From a virus, in the IMG/VR virus record IMGVR_UViG_3300006736_000074, positions 1 through 27,624 of that record: a stretch of 27,624 nt of DNA; one strand, given 5' to 3'. Positions 15,400 through 24,203 of the stretch are shown one piece after another. How positions within the stretch are numbered: position 1 is the stretch's first letter; each line of letters opens with the position of its first letter. The position numbers were made by a program, and so were the translations under genes. Below the pieces are notes generated by a model. The model was given only the letters and a program-made list of their open reading frames with translations, ran no database searches and was not told where the DNA came from.

Positions 15400-16785
15400 A
15401 TGAGCGTCACTAATACCCAATACATTATCAATCTAGACCGCTCTGGTGTTACTCCAACAGAGGACGAGGAGTTCGATATTTCTTTCGCGATTTCTGACGC
15501 AACTGAACTCATAGTGTGGACAATTGTCGACAGTGTGTATACCAGAAGGCGTATAGGCCTCGATTATAGGCTGTTGGGGGACAAAATCATATGGATAGGG
15601 ATGGCACCATCTGAGGATATGCGTATTCAGAGACACGTAAAATATGACCAGCCAAATAGGTACAAAGCAACAGAGCCAAAGAGCATTGAGAAGGGGTTAG
15701 ACGATATGTGTTTGCGTAGTCAGCAGCAACTACCAGTAGACCCTTTGCAGCCGTTACACTTTGACGCGGGCGGTGAGAGTATATGTAATATGATTCCCAA
15801 CCCCGATGAAGAGATTGCTACCGCATATATGATTTCAAAAGAAGATGTGGATGCTAAGCTGAGCGATACCTCTGGAACGAACACATTCTTCATTTCTGAT
15901 CCAAACGATGTTGGAAAGTATCTCAAAACTGATATGGCGCCCGCTCCCCCTACGTGGGAAGATGTAAGTGGGGCGCCAGACCCCAAAGGGCAAGAGGGCA
16001 AGTACCTAACAGAAGGTGGATGGGAGACGTTTGGTGTTATTCCAATCGCTAATAACGATGAACAACAATTACTTAAGGATGTAGAAGGCGTACCAACATG
16101 GACGCCCGTAGATGAAGTCCCTACGGACAACCAACAGTACGGCAGGCTTTTAAGTAGAGACACTGATCCAATAGGTCCTACCATTTATTCAAAGTGGCGC
16201 AACGGTGGTCAACTTCCTGTCCCACTTGGCAAGAGTCGTGGTCAGTTTTTACAGAAGAAGGAAGATAATACAAGGTATCAATGGAAGGGTCGTATGCTCA
16301 CCACTAAGCATTATGTAAATTTTGCGCTGACCCCCTCTATTTCTGTCGATGATGGGGTAGAAATAGGAGCCGTCCAGTACCCAATCCACGACACCTCTAT
16401 ACAAAACCCCTTTTCAGAAGTACCTCAGTTTCTTGGGTGCAACATAGAGCATTGGTTAATAGGTTCAAGGGGCCTTCCGTTGGGTACAAGAAACTACTAC
16501 AACTACAGTTATCAAATTGGGTCGCCAAGAGGGCTGTTGTACAAAGAGCATGGGGCGCACGGGGAGCAGATGCACCTCCCGGTTTCCGTGAGTATTATCA
16601 GTGTTGATGAGGATAATGTTTTGGTCAGCGCCGCGCACATGTTAAACTCTTACGCTTATTATCTTCGATACGTTAATCCTGGCACTACCGACTCATCGCA
16701 ATACGGGGCCAACAATATCGCCATGTCGCCAGTCAGCCCTTCATATCAAGCCTACATACACTTAATGTGGTATTTTGACGAATGA
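15400..16785 (+). CDS. Tail fibre protein 1 (T7 gp17-like N-terminal adaptor)
   Basis: A 461-residue fibre or adaptor, first of three paralogues. The N-terminal 115 residues follow the T7 fibre N-domain layout: beta strands, then an IIWIG strand (WIG motif shared by all three), then a charged segment leading to a helix (EPKSIEKGLDDMCLRSQQQ). Residues about 167-300 contain degenerate repeats of the type GKYL-x-W-x-VP (PPTWEDVSGAP, GKYLTEGGWETFGVIP, QQLLKDVEGVPTWTPV) typical of trimeric fibre shafts. The C-terminal 150 residues are a unique beta-rich tip. ATG 15400 has GAGG close upstream, one base after the previous stop. It overlaps the next fibre gene by 4 bases. Confidence 0.75.
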   Translation: MSVTNTQYIINLDRSGVTPTEDEEFDISFAISDATELIVWTIVDSVYTRRRIGLDYRLLGDKIIWIGMAPSEDMRIQRHVKYDQPNRYKATEPKSIEKGLDDMCLRSQQQLPVDPLQPLHFDAGGESICNMIPNPDEEIATAYMISKEDVDAKLSDTSGTNTFFISDPNDVGKYLKTDMAPAPPTWEDVSGAPDPKGQEGKYLTEGGWETFGVIPIANNDEQQLLKDVEGVPTWTPVDEVPTDNQQYGRLLSRDTDPIGPTIYSKWRNGGQLPVPLGKSRGQFLQKKEDNTRYQWKGRMLTTKHYVNFALTPSISVDDGVEIGAVQYPIHDTSIQNPFSEVPQFLGCNIEHWLIGSRGLPLGTRNYYNYSYQIGSPRGLLYKEHGAHGEQMHLPVSVSIISVDEDNVLVSAAHMLNSYAYYLRYVNPGTTDSSQYGANNIAMSPVSPSYQAYIHLMWYFDE

Positions 16786-18176
16786 GCGTACCAAGCGAAA
16801 AACATAGAATCAAGTATCAAGGTGATGGTACTGAGAATGCCGTCTACTCAATACCCTTTGGCTTTACCTCCCTTGCATCTGTATTTGTCCTTGTAGAAAT
16901 AGATGAAGGGTGGTACAAACAAACCTTAGACGTAGACTACACAATTAACGCTAGAGCGACAGGGCATACTGGAGATGTTCTTACGGATCATTATGCAGAG
17001 GGAGGGTGGGTCATCTGGATTGGAGATTCCCCTACTGCGGTTATTGAGATAACAAGGGAAGAAGATTTAACGCAAGATTTTGATTTGTCTGATACCTTCC
17101 AAACGATGGATACCACCAATTTTGAAAAGACTGTGGATAAAATAACCATGGCACTCTCAAAGACACTAAAGCGAGAGGGCGGTAATCCAGAAACGTATGA
17201 TGCCCAAGATAGAGTCATATTAGATGTCGGGCAGCCTGTTCGTTGGAACGATGCTGCTAGACACACAGAAGTAGACATACTAAAAGATGACACTACGGGG
17301 CTAGAAATACCAGACACAGCAGCACAGGCAGCAGGGAGGTTTTTGCAACCTGTAACCTTCCATCCCGCTACTCCCACAGTTGGGTGGGGGACTGCGAACG
17401 AAACACCTCCAAAATATGGTGTTGACCGAAACGCCTTGGTAGACGAGGGCGGCGGGGCGTATGACTGGAGCGGGGTAAACTGGATTCCTCCTGCTCCAAA
17501 CGATGGTTCTGGTCTTTATATGCACACAGACGGACTGGGTGAATTAGAGTGGAAAATAGTGTATGAAGTGCCATTAGAACTAGATGGAGATGACGACGAC
17601 GTATTATCAAGAATGCGACCGCTTCCTTTAGAGTGGCGCTCTGTTCCAAGAGAACTTCCAGTGTCAGGTTTAAGTGACACGTATGATTACAGTACCCGCC
17701 TTTGGTATACAACAGGGGAACAACCATCATATGAGAAGGGTCCTAAGATTACATACGGTTCACATTTTATAAGTGTGAATATCCCTGAATATGTAGATGG
17801 TGCAGATTTTCATACGGGGGGGGAGGGTGCCACCGATGCTAAGATAACCTGTCCCACCTTCTCAATAGCCCACAACATGACGGATGATGACGATAATGAT
17901 GTGCCGCCTGACAGGGTTATGATTCAGGTACATAATCCTAGATATACTGACGCTCTGGACGACACTTATACTGTGCATTGGATAGCACAGGTCGATGACT
18001 ACAATACTACTTCTGGCGGCATTACAGATACCCACATAAACGGGCGAGCAATTTACATGAACGTAAATGTAGGGTTAAAAGATGAAATTTCCGCATCTGT
18101 GAATCCAGTAGACAGATACAATCTTCCTCTATCGAGTTACTCTGTCAAGATAAATTGGATAGCATTTTTGGACTAA
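16782..18176 (+). CDS. Tail fibre protein 2 (T7 gp17-like N-terminal adaptor)
   Basis: A 464-residue paralogue. The N-terminus is the clearest T7-fibre domain of the three: YQGDGTENAVYSIPFGF, then LDVDYTIN, GWVIWIGDSP, ITREEDLTQDFDLSD, and the helix NFEKTVDKITMAL that leads into the shaft. Residues about 185-320 carry the same Trp-containing shaft repeats as fibre 1 (LGELEWKIVYEVPLE; PLPLEWRSVPRELPV). The C-terminal segment is a distinct beta-rich tip ending SSYSVKINWIAFLD. The start ATG overlaps the fibre 1 stop (ATGA). The conserved N-domain implies that it docks on the tail itself or on another fibre. Confidence 0.82.
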   Translation: MSVPSEKHRIKYQGDGTENAVYSIPFGFTSLASVFVLVEIDEGWYKQTLDVDYTINARATGHTGDVLTDHYAEGGWVIWIGDSPTAVIEITREEDLTQDFDLSDTFQTMDTTNFEKTVDKITMALSKTLKREGGNPETYDAQDRVILDVGQPVRWNDAARHTEVDILKDDTTGLEIPDTAAQAAGRFLQPVTFHPATPTVGWGTANETPPKYGVDRNALVDEGGGAYDWSGVNWIPPAPNDGSGLYMHTDGLGELEWKIVYEVPLELDGDDDDVLSRMRPLPLEWRSVPRELPVSGLSDTYDYSTRLWYTTGEQPSYEKGPKITYGSHFISVNIPEYVDGADFHTGGEGATDAKITCPTFSIAHNMTDDDDNDVPPDRVMIQVHNPRYTDALDDTYTVHWIAQVDDYNTTSGGITDTHINGRAIYMNVNVGLKDEISASVNPVDRYNLPLSSYSVKINWIAFLD

Positions 18177-18178
18177 TT

Positions 18179-20158
18179 ATGCCTATACTTAAAACAGACA
18201 GAAAAATAACAATTACTGGCGACGGTTCAACGCAACTGTTTAATGTCTTTATGTCGGTAGAAAAAGAAGAACATCTTGTAGTATATGAAGGTGACGAAAA
18301 GTGCTTTTTGAATGAACATTACACAATACCATCCTTGGGATTCCCAAGTACAGAAATAACTACGGTGCAGTGGATTGGGAGAACCCGTTCTGGGAGAGAT
18401 TACACCTTTGTACGGGTGACACCAAAAACCCAACCAGAAGTAGTTGAGGCAGGCGTGGGCGGCATATCTGTTGAAAGAGGTATAAATAGGGTAGCAATCG
18501 GGTGTCAAGAGTCTTTGGTTGCAACAGAAGAGGTATTTGATGCAGATGGAGCAAGAATACAGAATCTTGGTACACCCCTGAACGATAAAGAGGCAGCCCA
18601 CCATCTGTATACACAATCCCGGTTTAGCAAAAGTGGGAATATCGCCCCGCCAATAGCAGATTCAGACGAAGATAAACTGTTTTATTGCGTTGACACAGAA
18701 ACAGTTGGATGGAAAAATGCATTCACTTTACCTACTGCTTCTACGGCAGATGACATAATGCGCGTCCAACAAGATGGTTCTATGGATTGGGAAAATTCAC
18801 CCACGTATACGCCCGCGCTGCCTGCTACGCCCAAGTATTTATCTGTTAATGATGATGGGTCAACCGTAGAGTGGCGCAACCTAGCCGACCTACCAGATCC
18901 AACCTTAGTCTTGGACAGGCATTGTATTGCTTGCCAAGAGGGCGGTTCGGTTGCATGGGAAGAGGTGCGAGACATTCCACCCTTGCCAACTTCGGACTCA
19001 TGGCTCCTCGCCGGCAGACCTCGTAAGTTTCTACTTCAAACATGGACAAAACATGATGCGGTTGCGGAAGAAGAAGAATTGAAGATTGCAAACACAACCT
19101 ATATAGAATCGAATAACCCCACAAACAATTATAGCTCTAGTACTCTACTAAAAATAAGCGTCGATTCTAGTGTTCAAAAAAATATACTGATGAAACAAGA
19201 TGTCAGTTCACTTGAAACGAATCCAAGCAAAGTGGTCAAGGCCACCTTGTGTCTGTATAAGAGAAATGCAAATAACGACTCTAACACCAGAACTGCTATT
19301 ATTGGAAGGTTAAAGCAAGACTACTTAGGGATTCAGGCCACATGGAATAACGCTAGAGATGGTGAGCCATGGAACAGTGGCGGGGGAGCGATAAACGATA
19401 TAGATTATGAAATCCATTGCATGCCTTTGGAACTCAAAGGAAAATCGCTAGAGGGCGCTGGAAAAATATACGAATATGACATTACCTATTTATACCTAGA
19501 CGCAATCAAAAACAGGGATAACGAGTTGCGTATTATGCTTTATGTAAAAGAACTAGACGACCCCAATGTTTGGACATACTATTGGAGTGATGATGCGCGG
19601 TCGGCGAGTATGCAACCATACATAAAAGTAACAAGTAACCCTGTGGCTAGAACCGCTAGATACTTTGGTGTCGACTGGGGAAAACACACTGTATACCCAA
19701 CACCTTCTTCGTATGGTGAGAAATGGAGAGATGAGACGGTAAAGTATTTAGCACAGCCAGAAGATTTATCCAAAGAATGGAACCCAGATAACGACAGACC
19801 TACTATTAGTGACTGGGAGGTGTTCAAAGAAAGGCATAATGAGTATTGGAGTTTGCATGAGTTTGTACCTTATGTATTTGGGGATGTTTATTCTTTTGTT
19901 AGCCTAAGTAAGCATACGGCTGGAGCGATTGCGCCTAACAACCATCACTATTACAATGTAGACCACTTAAGTTTATGGTCCTCGAATCCTAATAAACGAC
20001 TTAGGGTGGTTCCTTGCTTTTCATTCTTTGCGGAAGCAGAAACTTCTTATTCAGTTGGGCTACTAGCGACGTTTACTGAGTTTTCGTTTTTTTCTTGGTC
20101 ACCGACAGATTTATATTCTGATAATATCGGAGATTTGGATGGTACTGGCTGTGGATAA
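18179..20158 (+). CDS. Tail fibre protein 3 with DNRLRE/CBM96-like domain
   Basis: A 659-residue third paralogue and probable receptor-binding protein. It has an N-domain (ITGDGSTQLFNVF; TTVQWIGRTRSG) and Trp-containing shaft repeats at about 165-288 (PKYLSVNDDGSTVEWRNLADLP). A domain at about 300-488 follows the DNRLRE/CBM96 pattern: TTYIESNNPTNNYSSSTLLK, a KxxLMKQDVSSL strand, KATLCLYK, and LGIQATWNNARDGEPWN. That fold is known from carbohydrate-binding and secreted proteins. The tip (490-659) is unrecognised, Trp/Tyr/Phe-rich. ATG 18179 lies two bases after the previous stop; an in-frame TTG at 18155 is less likely. The 3' end overlaps TerL by 20 bases. Confidence 0.75.
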   Translation: MPILKTDRKITITGDGSTQLFNVFMSVEKEEHLVVYEGDEKCFLNEHYTIPSLGFPSTEITTVQWIGRTRSGRDYTFVRVTPKTQPEVVEAGVGGISVERGINRVAIGCQESLVATEEVFDADGARIQNLGTPLNDKEAAHHLYTQSRFSKSGNIAPPIADSDEDKLFYCVDTETVGWKNAFTLPTASTADDIMRVQQDGSMDWENSPTYTPALPATPKYLSVNDDGSTVEWRNLADLPDPTLVLDRHCIACQEGGSVAWEEVRDIPPLPTSDSWLLAGRPRKFLLQTWTKHDAVAEEEELKIANTTYIESNNPTNNYSSSTLLKISVDSSVQKNILMKQDVSSLETNPSKVVKATLCLYKRNANNDSNTRTAIIGRLKQDYLGIQATWNNARDGEPWNSGGGAINDIDYEIHCMPLELKGKSLEGAGKIYEYDITYLYLDAIKNRDNELRIMLYVKELDDPNVWTYYWSDDARSASMQPYIKVTSNPVARTARYFGVDWGKHTVYPTPSSYGEKWRDETVKYLAQPEDLSKEWNPDNDRPTISDWEVFKERHNEYWSLHEFVPYVFGDVYSFVSLSKHTAGAIAPNNHHYYNVDHLSLWSSNPNKRLRVVPCFSFFAEAETSYSVGLLATFTEFSFFSWSPTDLYSDNIGDLDGTGCG

Positions 20159-21614
20159 AGTAGAACAATTATTAGATCTGTTGCAAGAGTTAGATGTCTC
20201 TACGATGGAGAACCAGCTCATTGAGGTATATAGTGATACCTATGAGAATGGGCTTGTGGGTGGGCCTTATGTGTGGCAAGAAGAGTTTCATGACAAGGGT
20301 TCTACCCATCGTGAACGCGCTATTATTGCAGGAAATCGTGTGGGTAAAACACGAACAGCAGCGGCTGAAGTAGCCATCCATCTCACAGGACTATATCCCA
20401 AGTGGTGGAAGGGTAGACAGTTTACTCGGCCTACTGACTGGATTGTTGCGGCTCCTACTAACGAGCTCTGTCGAGACATTCTGCAATTGGCCTTAGTGGG
20501 AAACATGCGCGAGGGCGAGAAGGCGCCAGACGGCAGGGGCTGGATACCATCTGGTTGTATACAAGATTATGGATGGAGGCAATGTGGTGTGGCTAATGTT
20601 ATGGACACTTTGCGTATTAAGCATGTATCTGGTGGTACTTCTATGTGTACTTTTAAGTCATACGAACAAGGGCCAGTAAAGTTTCAAGGCGTTGCGCGTG
20701 ACGGTGTTTGGCTAGACGAAGAGCCAAAAGACTACGAGATTTATACAGAATCGCTTACTCGAACTCTTGACAAGAATGGCTTAGTCTTGTTTACAAGAAC
20801 CCCCTTGTTTGGCATGTCGGACATAGTTGAGCATTTTACAAAGGGAGGGCGTGGGGTCTACTTCAAGAATGTCACTTGGGATGATGCCCCTCATCTGGAT
20901 GCTGCCGCAAAGGCAGACCTTCTAGGTAGTTATCCAGAACACGAACGGGATACAAGAGCAAAGGGTGTCCCCATGATGGGCACGGGCAATGTTTACAATG
21001 TTCCTGATGAAATGCTGATGTGCGAACCTTTTGACATACCAGAACACTACAGGAGGATTTGTGGGATTGACTTTGGCATAGACCACCCTGCGGCTGCATG
21101 CTGGGTCGCCCATGACGCTGACGCTGATATTGTTTATGTTTATGACTGCTATAAAGAGCGAGGCCAAACGGCGGCCTACCACTCTCAGGCAATAATGAGC
21201 CGTGGAAAGTGGATTCCAGTCGCATGGCCTCACGATGGTATGATAAGAGACAAAGGGGGTGGGGTCGCCCTAAAAGACCAATATCTGGCACGCGGTGTAA
21301 ATATGCTGGGCTTCTCTGCGAGATACGACGATGCAAAGGGTGGTGGACAGTCAAGGGAGCCAATTACCTTGGAGATACTGGAACGGATGCGCACAGGGCG
21401 TTTTAAGGTATTTAACCATCTTTCAGAGTGGTTTGAAGAAAAACGAATGTTACACAGAAAAGATGGTAAAATTAACCCAATTAAAGATGATATAGAGTCC
21501 GCTACACGTTATGCGGTAATGATGTTGAGATGTGCTACGAATTACGTAGACGAGTTTACTACTAGGCAGAGTAGTGTAAATTACGACGATTATAGTCCTC
21601 TGCAAGATTATTAG
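20139..21614 (+). CDS. terL: Terminase large subunit (DNA-packaging ATPase/nuclease)
   Basis: Pumps DNA into the prohead and cuts the concatemer. It is 491 residues long. The ATPase domain has Walker A at 64-71 (AGNRVGKT) and Walker B at 190-196 (VWLDEEP, acidic pair D193-E194/E195), followed by a coupling motif LFTRTP (217-222). The C-terminal RNase H-like nuclease begins at about 308 with GIDFGIDHPAAA (candidate metal ligand D311), with WPHDG further on. This is the Terminase_6-type layout. ATG 20139 has GGAG six bases upstream and overlaps the fibre 3 end. It follows the fibre genes as in T7, but the portal gene comes downstream. Confidence 0.93.
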   Translation: MVLAVDKVEQLLDLLQELDVSTMENQLIEVYSDTYENGLVGGPYVWQEEFHDKGSTHRERAIIAGNRVGKTRTAAAEVAIHLTGLYPKWWKGRQFTRPTDWIVAAPTNELCRDILQLALVGNMREGEKAPDGRGWIPSGCIQDYGWRQCGVANVMDTLRIKHVSGGTSMCTFKSYEQGPVKFQGVARDGVWLDEEPKDYEIYTESLTRTLDKNGLVLFTRTPLFGMSDIVEHFTKGGRGVYFKNVTWDDAPHLDAAAKADLLGSYPEHERDTRAKGVPMMGTGNVYNVPDEMLMCEPFDIPEHYRRICGIDFGIDHPAAACWVAHDADADIVYVYDCYKERGQTAAYHSQAIMSRGKWIPVAWPHDGMIRDKGGGVALKDQYLARGVNMLGFSARYDDAKGGGQSREPITLEILERMRTGRFKVFNHLSEWFEEKRMLHRKDGKINPIKDDIESATRYAVMMLRCATNYVDEFTTRQSSVNYDDYSPLQDY

Positions 21615-21624
21615 GAGAATAGTT

Positions 21625-21885
21625 ATGGGTGGAATACTAGATATGGTAGGTGGATTCTTTGGAGGTGGTCAACCACAAATACCGACATTACTGCCGCCAC
21701 CGCCGGCACCACCACCGCCCGTTATTCGGGCAACAGTTGCCCGAAAAGGCGCAGGCGAAGCGATGAGCGAAGCGGCTAAAAGGCGGAGAAGGTTTGCCCG
21801 TGGTGGACGGACTTCAACCATTTTAGGCGGCGGAATAGGTGGTACAGGCGAAGGCGGCGGCGCAAGCGCAACGTTGGGTGAATAA
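21625..21885 (+). CDS. Small Pro/Gly-rich conserved phage protein
   Basis: An 86-residue protein between TerL and the HNH gene with a good ribosome site (AGGAG). The N-terminus is Gly/Phe-rich (GGILDMVGGFFGGG), followed by a polyproline run (about 21-32). A basic stretch (KRRRRFARGGRTSTILGGG) then leads into a Gly-rich tail. Similar small proteins with an (R)xxRGGRxSTIL signature occur near portal and terminase genes in many podoviruses, and I take it to be one of them. Their role is not established to my knowledge; a minor virion or packaging accessory protein is a guess. Confidence 0.62.
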   Translation: MGGILDMVGGFFGGGQPQIPTLLPPPPAPPPPVIRATVARKGAGEAMSEAAKRRRRFARGGRTSTILGGGIGGTGEGGGASATLGE

Positions 21886-21886
21886 G

Positions 21887-22117
21887 ATGCCAAGAGACTA
21901 CAAAAAGGAATATCGTGATTTCCATGGTACGCCGGCACAAATTAGACGTAGGGCTGCCCGTAACAAGGCACGTTCTTTGCTTGGTTTGAAACAAGGCGAT
22001 GGCAAGGAGGTCGATCATAAGACACCGCTTAGCAAGGGTGGGGGCAGCGGGAAGAAGAATCTTCGCGTAGTTTCTCGAAGCACAAATCGTAAAAAAGGGG
22101 CAAGTAATGGCTCTTAA
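21887..22117 (+). CDS. Small HNH-type endonuclease-like protein
   Basis: A 76-residue basic protein. KEVDHKTPLSKGGGS (D43, H44) then NLRVVSRSTNR (N58, N67) match the compact HNH-like DHxxPLxxGGxxxxxNLxxxxRxxNR pattern of small phage proteins near terminase and portal genes. HNH nucleases beside terminases can help in genome cutting during packaging. The protein lacks a full-length HNH domain with flanking zinc-binding Cys pairs, so nuclease activity is an inference. ATG 21887 starts one base after the previous stop; an in-frame upstream start at 21839 would overlap the Pro/Gly-rich gene and is less likely. It overlaps the portal start by 11 bases. Confidence 0.75.
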   Translation: MPRDYKKEYRDFHGTPAQIRRRAARNKARSLLGLKQGDGKEVDHKTPLSKGGGSGKKNLRVVSRSTNRKKGASNGS

Positions 22118-23729
22118 ACCTGAAAGTATTATTAAGTCGTTCAATGAAGCCAAGGCAAATCGTTCCAACTGGGACAACCACTGGCAGGATGTGGCTGACT
22201 TTGTTTTGCCTACTCGCAACTTCTACACTAAGACTACTACAAGTGGTGCTAGAAGGCGCGGCAAGATATACAATACAGCAGCACCAGAAGCAGCCGTTCA
22301 GTTAGCAGCAGCCCTAGAGGGGATGCTGTTCAATACTGGCATTCGTTGGTTTGAGTTGACGACAGAAAACGAACAGTTGAACAAGATGCATGAGGTCAAA
22401 GAGTGGCTATACGACACCACTAACCGCATGCTGTCGTATTTCGACAACACCAAAACCCGCTTCTCCGTGTCTGCACATGAAAATGCCTTGGATTTAGTTT
22501 CTTTTGGCACGGGCGTGACTCTTGTTACCGAGAAGGATGGAATGCTAAAGTATCAAGCAAGAGACTTGAGTAGCATTTATATCAAAACAGACGACTCTGG
22601 ATCGCTTACAGATGTGTACCGCGAATTTCTAATGCCTGTCTGGGAAGTGATACAAGAGTTTGGCAAAGAGAATGTGAGCGAACGTGTGCAAAAGATGGCT
22701 GATGACCCTGAAAAGCAAGACAAGGAAGTTAAGGTTTTGCACCACGTTTATATTCGGCTCGACAGGGAATATGGCAAGCAAGATAAGACCAACAAGGCGT
22801 GGGGTTCATGTTATCTAGAGTTGGAGCAAAAGCACCTAATAAGCGAAGGTGGGTTTGACGAGAACCCCTATATCATCTCAAGGTGGAGCAAGGCGGCAGA
22901 AGAAGATTATGGACGCTCTCCTGCGATGGAAGTGTTGCCCACTATACGGGTGGTTAACGCTATGGCTAAGACCATCCTAGAAGCCTCTGAACTGGCTGTG
23001 CGCCCTCCTGTAATTGTAGGCGCTGGAACTATGGAAGGTCCTATTAGAACGGCGCCTGGCTCAATCATGTACGTTAGACAGGGAACCAGAGAGTATCCTC
23101 AACCGTTCCAAAGTGGTTCGCGTCCAGATATAGGTCACGAACTCATGGACAGGGAGGAGGCCAAGATTGACAAGGCATTTTTTGCAGACCGACTGAGTTT
23201 GCCACAGAATGACCGCATGACTGCTACGGAGATTATTGAAAGACGACAACAAGGCTTGATGGTCATATCTCCGGTTTTGTCCCGACTGTACGCGGAATGG
23301 CTCAACCCACTAATTACACGTACATTCAAATGGATGAGGGATAAGGGTTTGTTGTTACCGGCTCCGGATAGTTTGTCGGGCACCCCCTATAAAATAAATT
23401 ACATAAGCCCCATGGCAGTTACGCGCCGCGCTAGTATATCCCAAGCATTTATGACTGCCATGAGTGCGTCACAAGTTCTGTTGCAAATCGACCCCTCGGT
23501 CATGCAGAATCTTGATGTAGATGCAGTGTTTCGTTCCCTCATGTCACAGAACAACGTAGATCCGACATTCCTCAAATCGGAGAGAGAAGTTAAACAAGCA
23601 CGTGAGCAACAACAGCAGCAACAGCAACAAGCAATGCAGATGGAACAAGCACAATCGGCTGCTAGTGCGGCGAAAGACGGCGCGGCTGCTGCGGCTGATT
23701 TGGGAGGTCTAATCGGTGGACAGTTCTAA
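22107..23729 (+). CDS. Portal protein (head-tail connector, T7 gp8-like)
   Basis: A 540-residue protein (T7 gp8 is 536) that forms the dodecameric channel at the head vertex. The N-terminus is typical of the Head-tail_con family: WDNHWQDVADFVLPTRNFY, then GKIYNTAAPEAAVQLAAALEGMLFN, and a mid-protein YGRSPAMEVLPTIRVVNAM. The C-terminal tail after residue about 490 is a Gln-run coil (poly-Gln about 497-504) ending in an Ala-rich segment. The ATG has GGGG upstream within the HNH gene end. It overlaps the Bbp19-like gene by 14 bases. In T7 the portal precedes scaffold and capsid; here it comes after TerL. Confidence 0.93.
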   Translation: MALKPESIIKSFNEAKANRSNWDNHWQDVADFVLPTRNFYTKTTTSGARRRGKIYNTAAPEAAVQLAAALEGMLFNTGIRWFELTTENEQLNKMHEVKEWLYDTTNRMLSYFDNTKTRFSVSAHENALDLVSFGTGVTLVTEKDGMLKYQARDLSSIYIKTDDSGSLTDVYREFLMPVWEVIQEFGKENVSERVQKMADDPEKQDKEVKVLHHVYIRLDREYGKQDKTNKAWGSCYLELEQKHLISEGGFDENPYIISRWSKAAEEDYGRSPAMEVLPTIRVVNAMAKTILEASELAVRPPVIVGAGTMEGPIRTAPGSIMYVRQGTREYPQPFQSGSRPDIGHELMDREEAKIDKAFFADRLSLPQNDRMTATEIIERRQQGLMVISPVLSRLYAEWLNPLITRTFKWMRDKGLLLPAPDSLSGTPYKINYISPMAVTRRASISQAFMTAMSASQVLLQIDPSVMQNLDVDAVFRSLMSQNNVDPTFLKSEREVKQAREQQQQQQQQAMQMEQAQSAASAAKDGAAAAADLGGLIGGQF

Positions 23730-24012
23730 TAAAGAAAACGATGTAGTTCGGAAAAAAGGTAGTGACTATGAAACCGTCTTTGCAAGTGCGGAAGGTTTGC
23801 GCGTGTTGGCTGATCTTATGTCTGAGTTCCACGTTGGTAGCAGTAGTCATGTTCCTAGTGATTCTCATGAAACTGCTTTTCGTGAAGGCGAAAGGCATGT
23901 AGTGCTGCACATCTTGCACAAGCTAGGCAAGCGTGGTGACCCATCATGGCTAAACGACAAACTTGACCAGGGCACTGCCCAGTACAGCGTGTTACAGGAG
24001 TTTGGGCTATGA
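23716..24012 (+). CDS. Bbp19-like phage protein
   Basis: A 98-residue protein just after the portal. The pattern DYETVFASAEGLRVLADLM, then SHETAFREGERHVVLHIL, resembles the Bbp19-like phage family, whose members commonly sit beside portal genes and are of unknown function. It starts with GTG 23716; GGGAGG at 23702-23707 gives an 8-base spacing. It overlaps the portal 3' end by 14 bases and the next gene by 4 (ATGA). No membrane segment or catalytic motif is visible. The position suggests a packaging or assembly accessory role, which is unproven. Confidence 0.7.
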   Translation: MDSSNKENDVVRKKGSDYETVFASAEGLRVLADLMSEFHVGSSSHVPSDSHETAFREGERHVVLHILHKLGKRGDPSWLNDKLDQGTAQYSVLQEFGL

Positions 24013-24203
24013 GTGAAAAAAATGGATGGTCAGAGGACGCTAAGTTAGTTTTACACAGGCTAGACAAAATTGATCAAGAACTTCGAGATATTGAAAAAAG
24101 ATTACGCCACATAGAGGGTAGAATGTGGGTTTTGCAAACAAAAGCAGCATTCATCGGCTCACTCACCGCCATTAGTGTGACACTACTGTTAAGGTATATC
24201 TAA
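24009..24203 (+). CDS. Small coiled-coil membrane protein (XhlA/holin-accessory type)
   Basis: A 64-residue protein with an N-terminal charged heptad-like helix (about 10-38, LDKIDQELRDIEKRLRHIEGR) and one C-terminal membrane segment (about 43-62). This layout matches XhlA-like lysis accessory proteins and small anchored phage proteins. It is coupled to its neighbours by ATGA and TAATG overlaps, within a run of three small membrane-protein genes. A lysis role is likely from context but not shown by any specific motif. Confidence 0.65.
   Translation: MSEKNGWSEDAKLVLHRLDKIDQELRDIEKRLRHIEGRMWVLQTKAAFIGSLTAISVTLLLRYI

Noticed and set aside
21669-22219. Minus-strand frames opposite the Pro-rich and HNH genes
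   Set aside because: They are mirror images of Pro/Gly-rich coding sequence and lie against the direction of a tightly coupled operon.
23605-23640. CAG/CAA repeat at the portal C-terminus as a functional DNA repeat
   Set aside because: It is simply the coding sequence of a Gln-rich tail, which is common in portal proteins.
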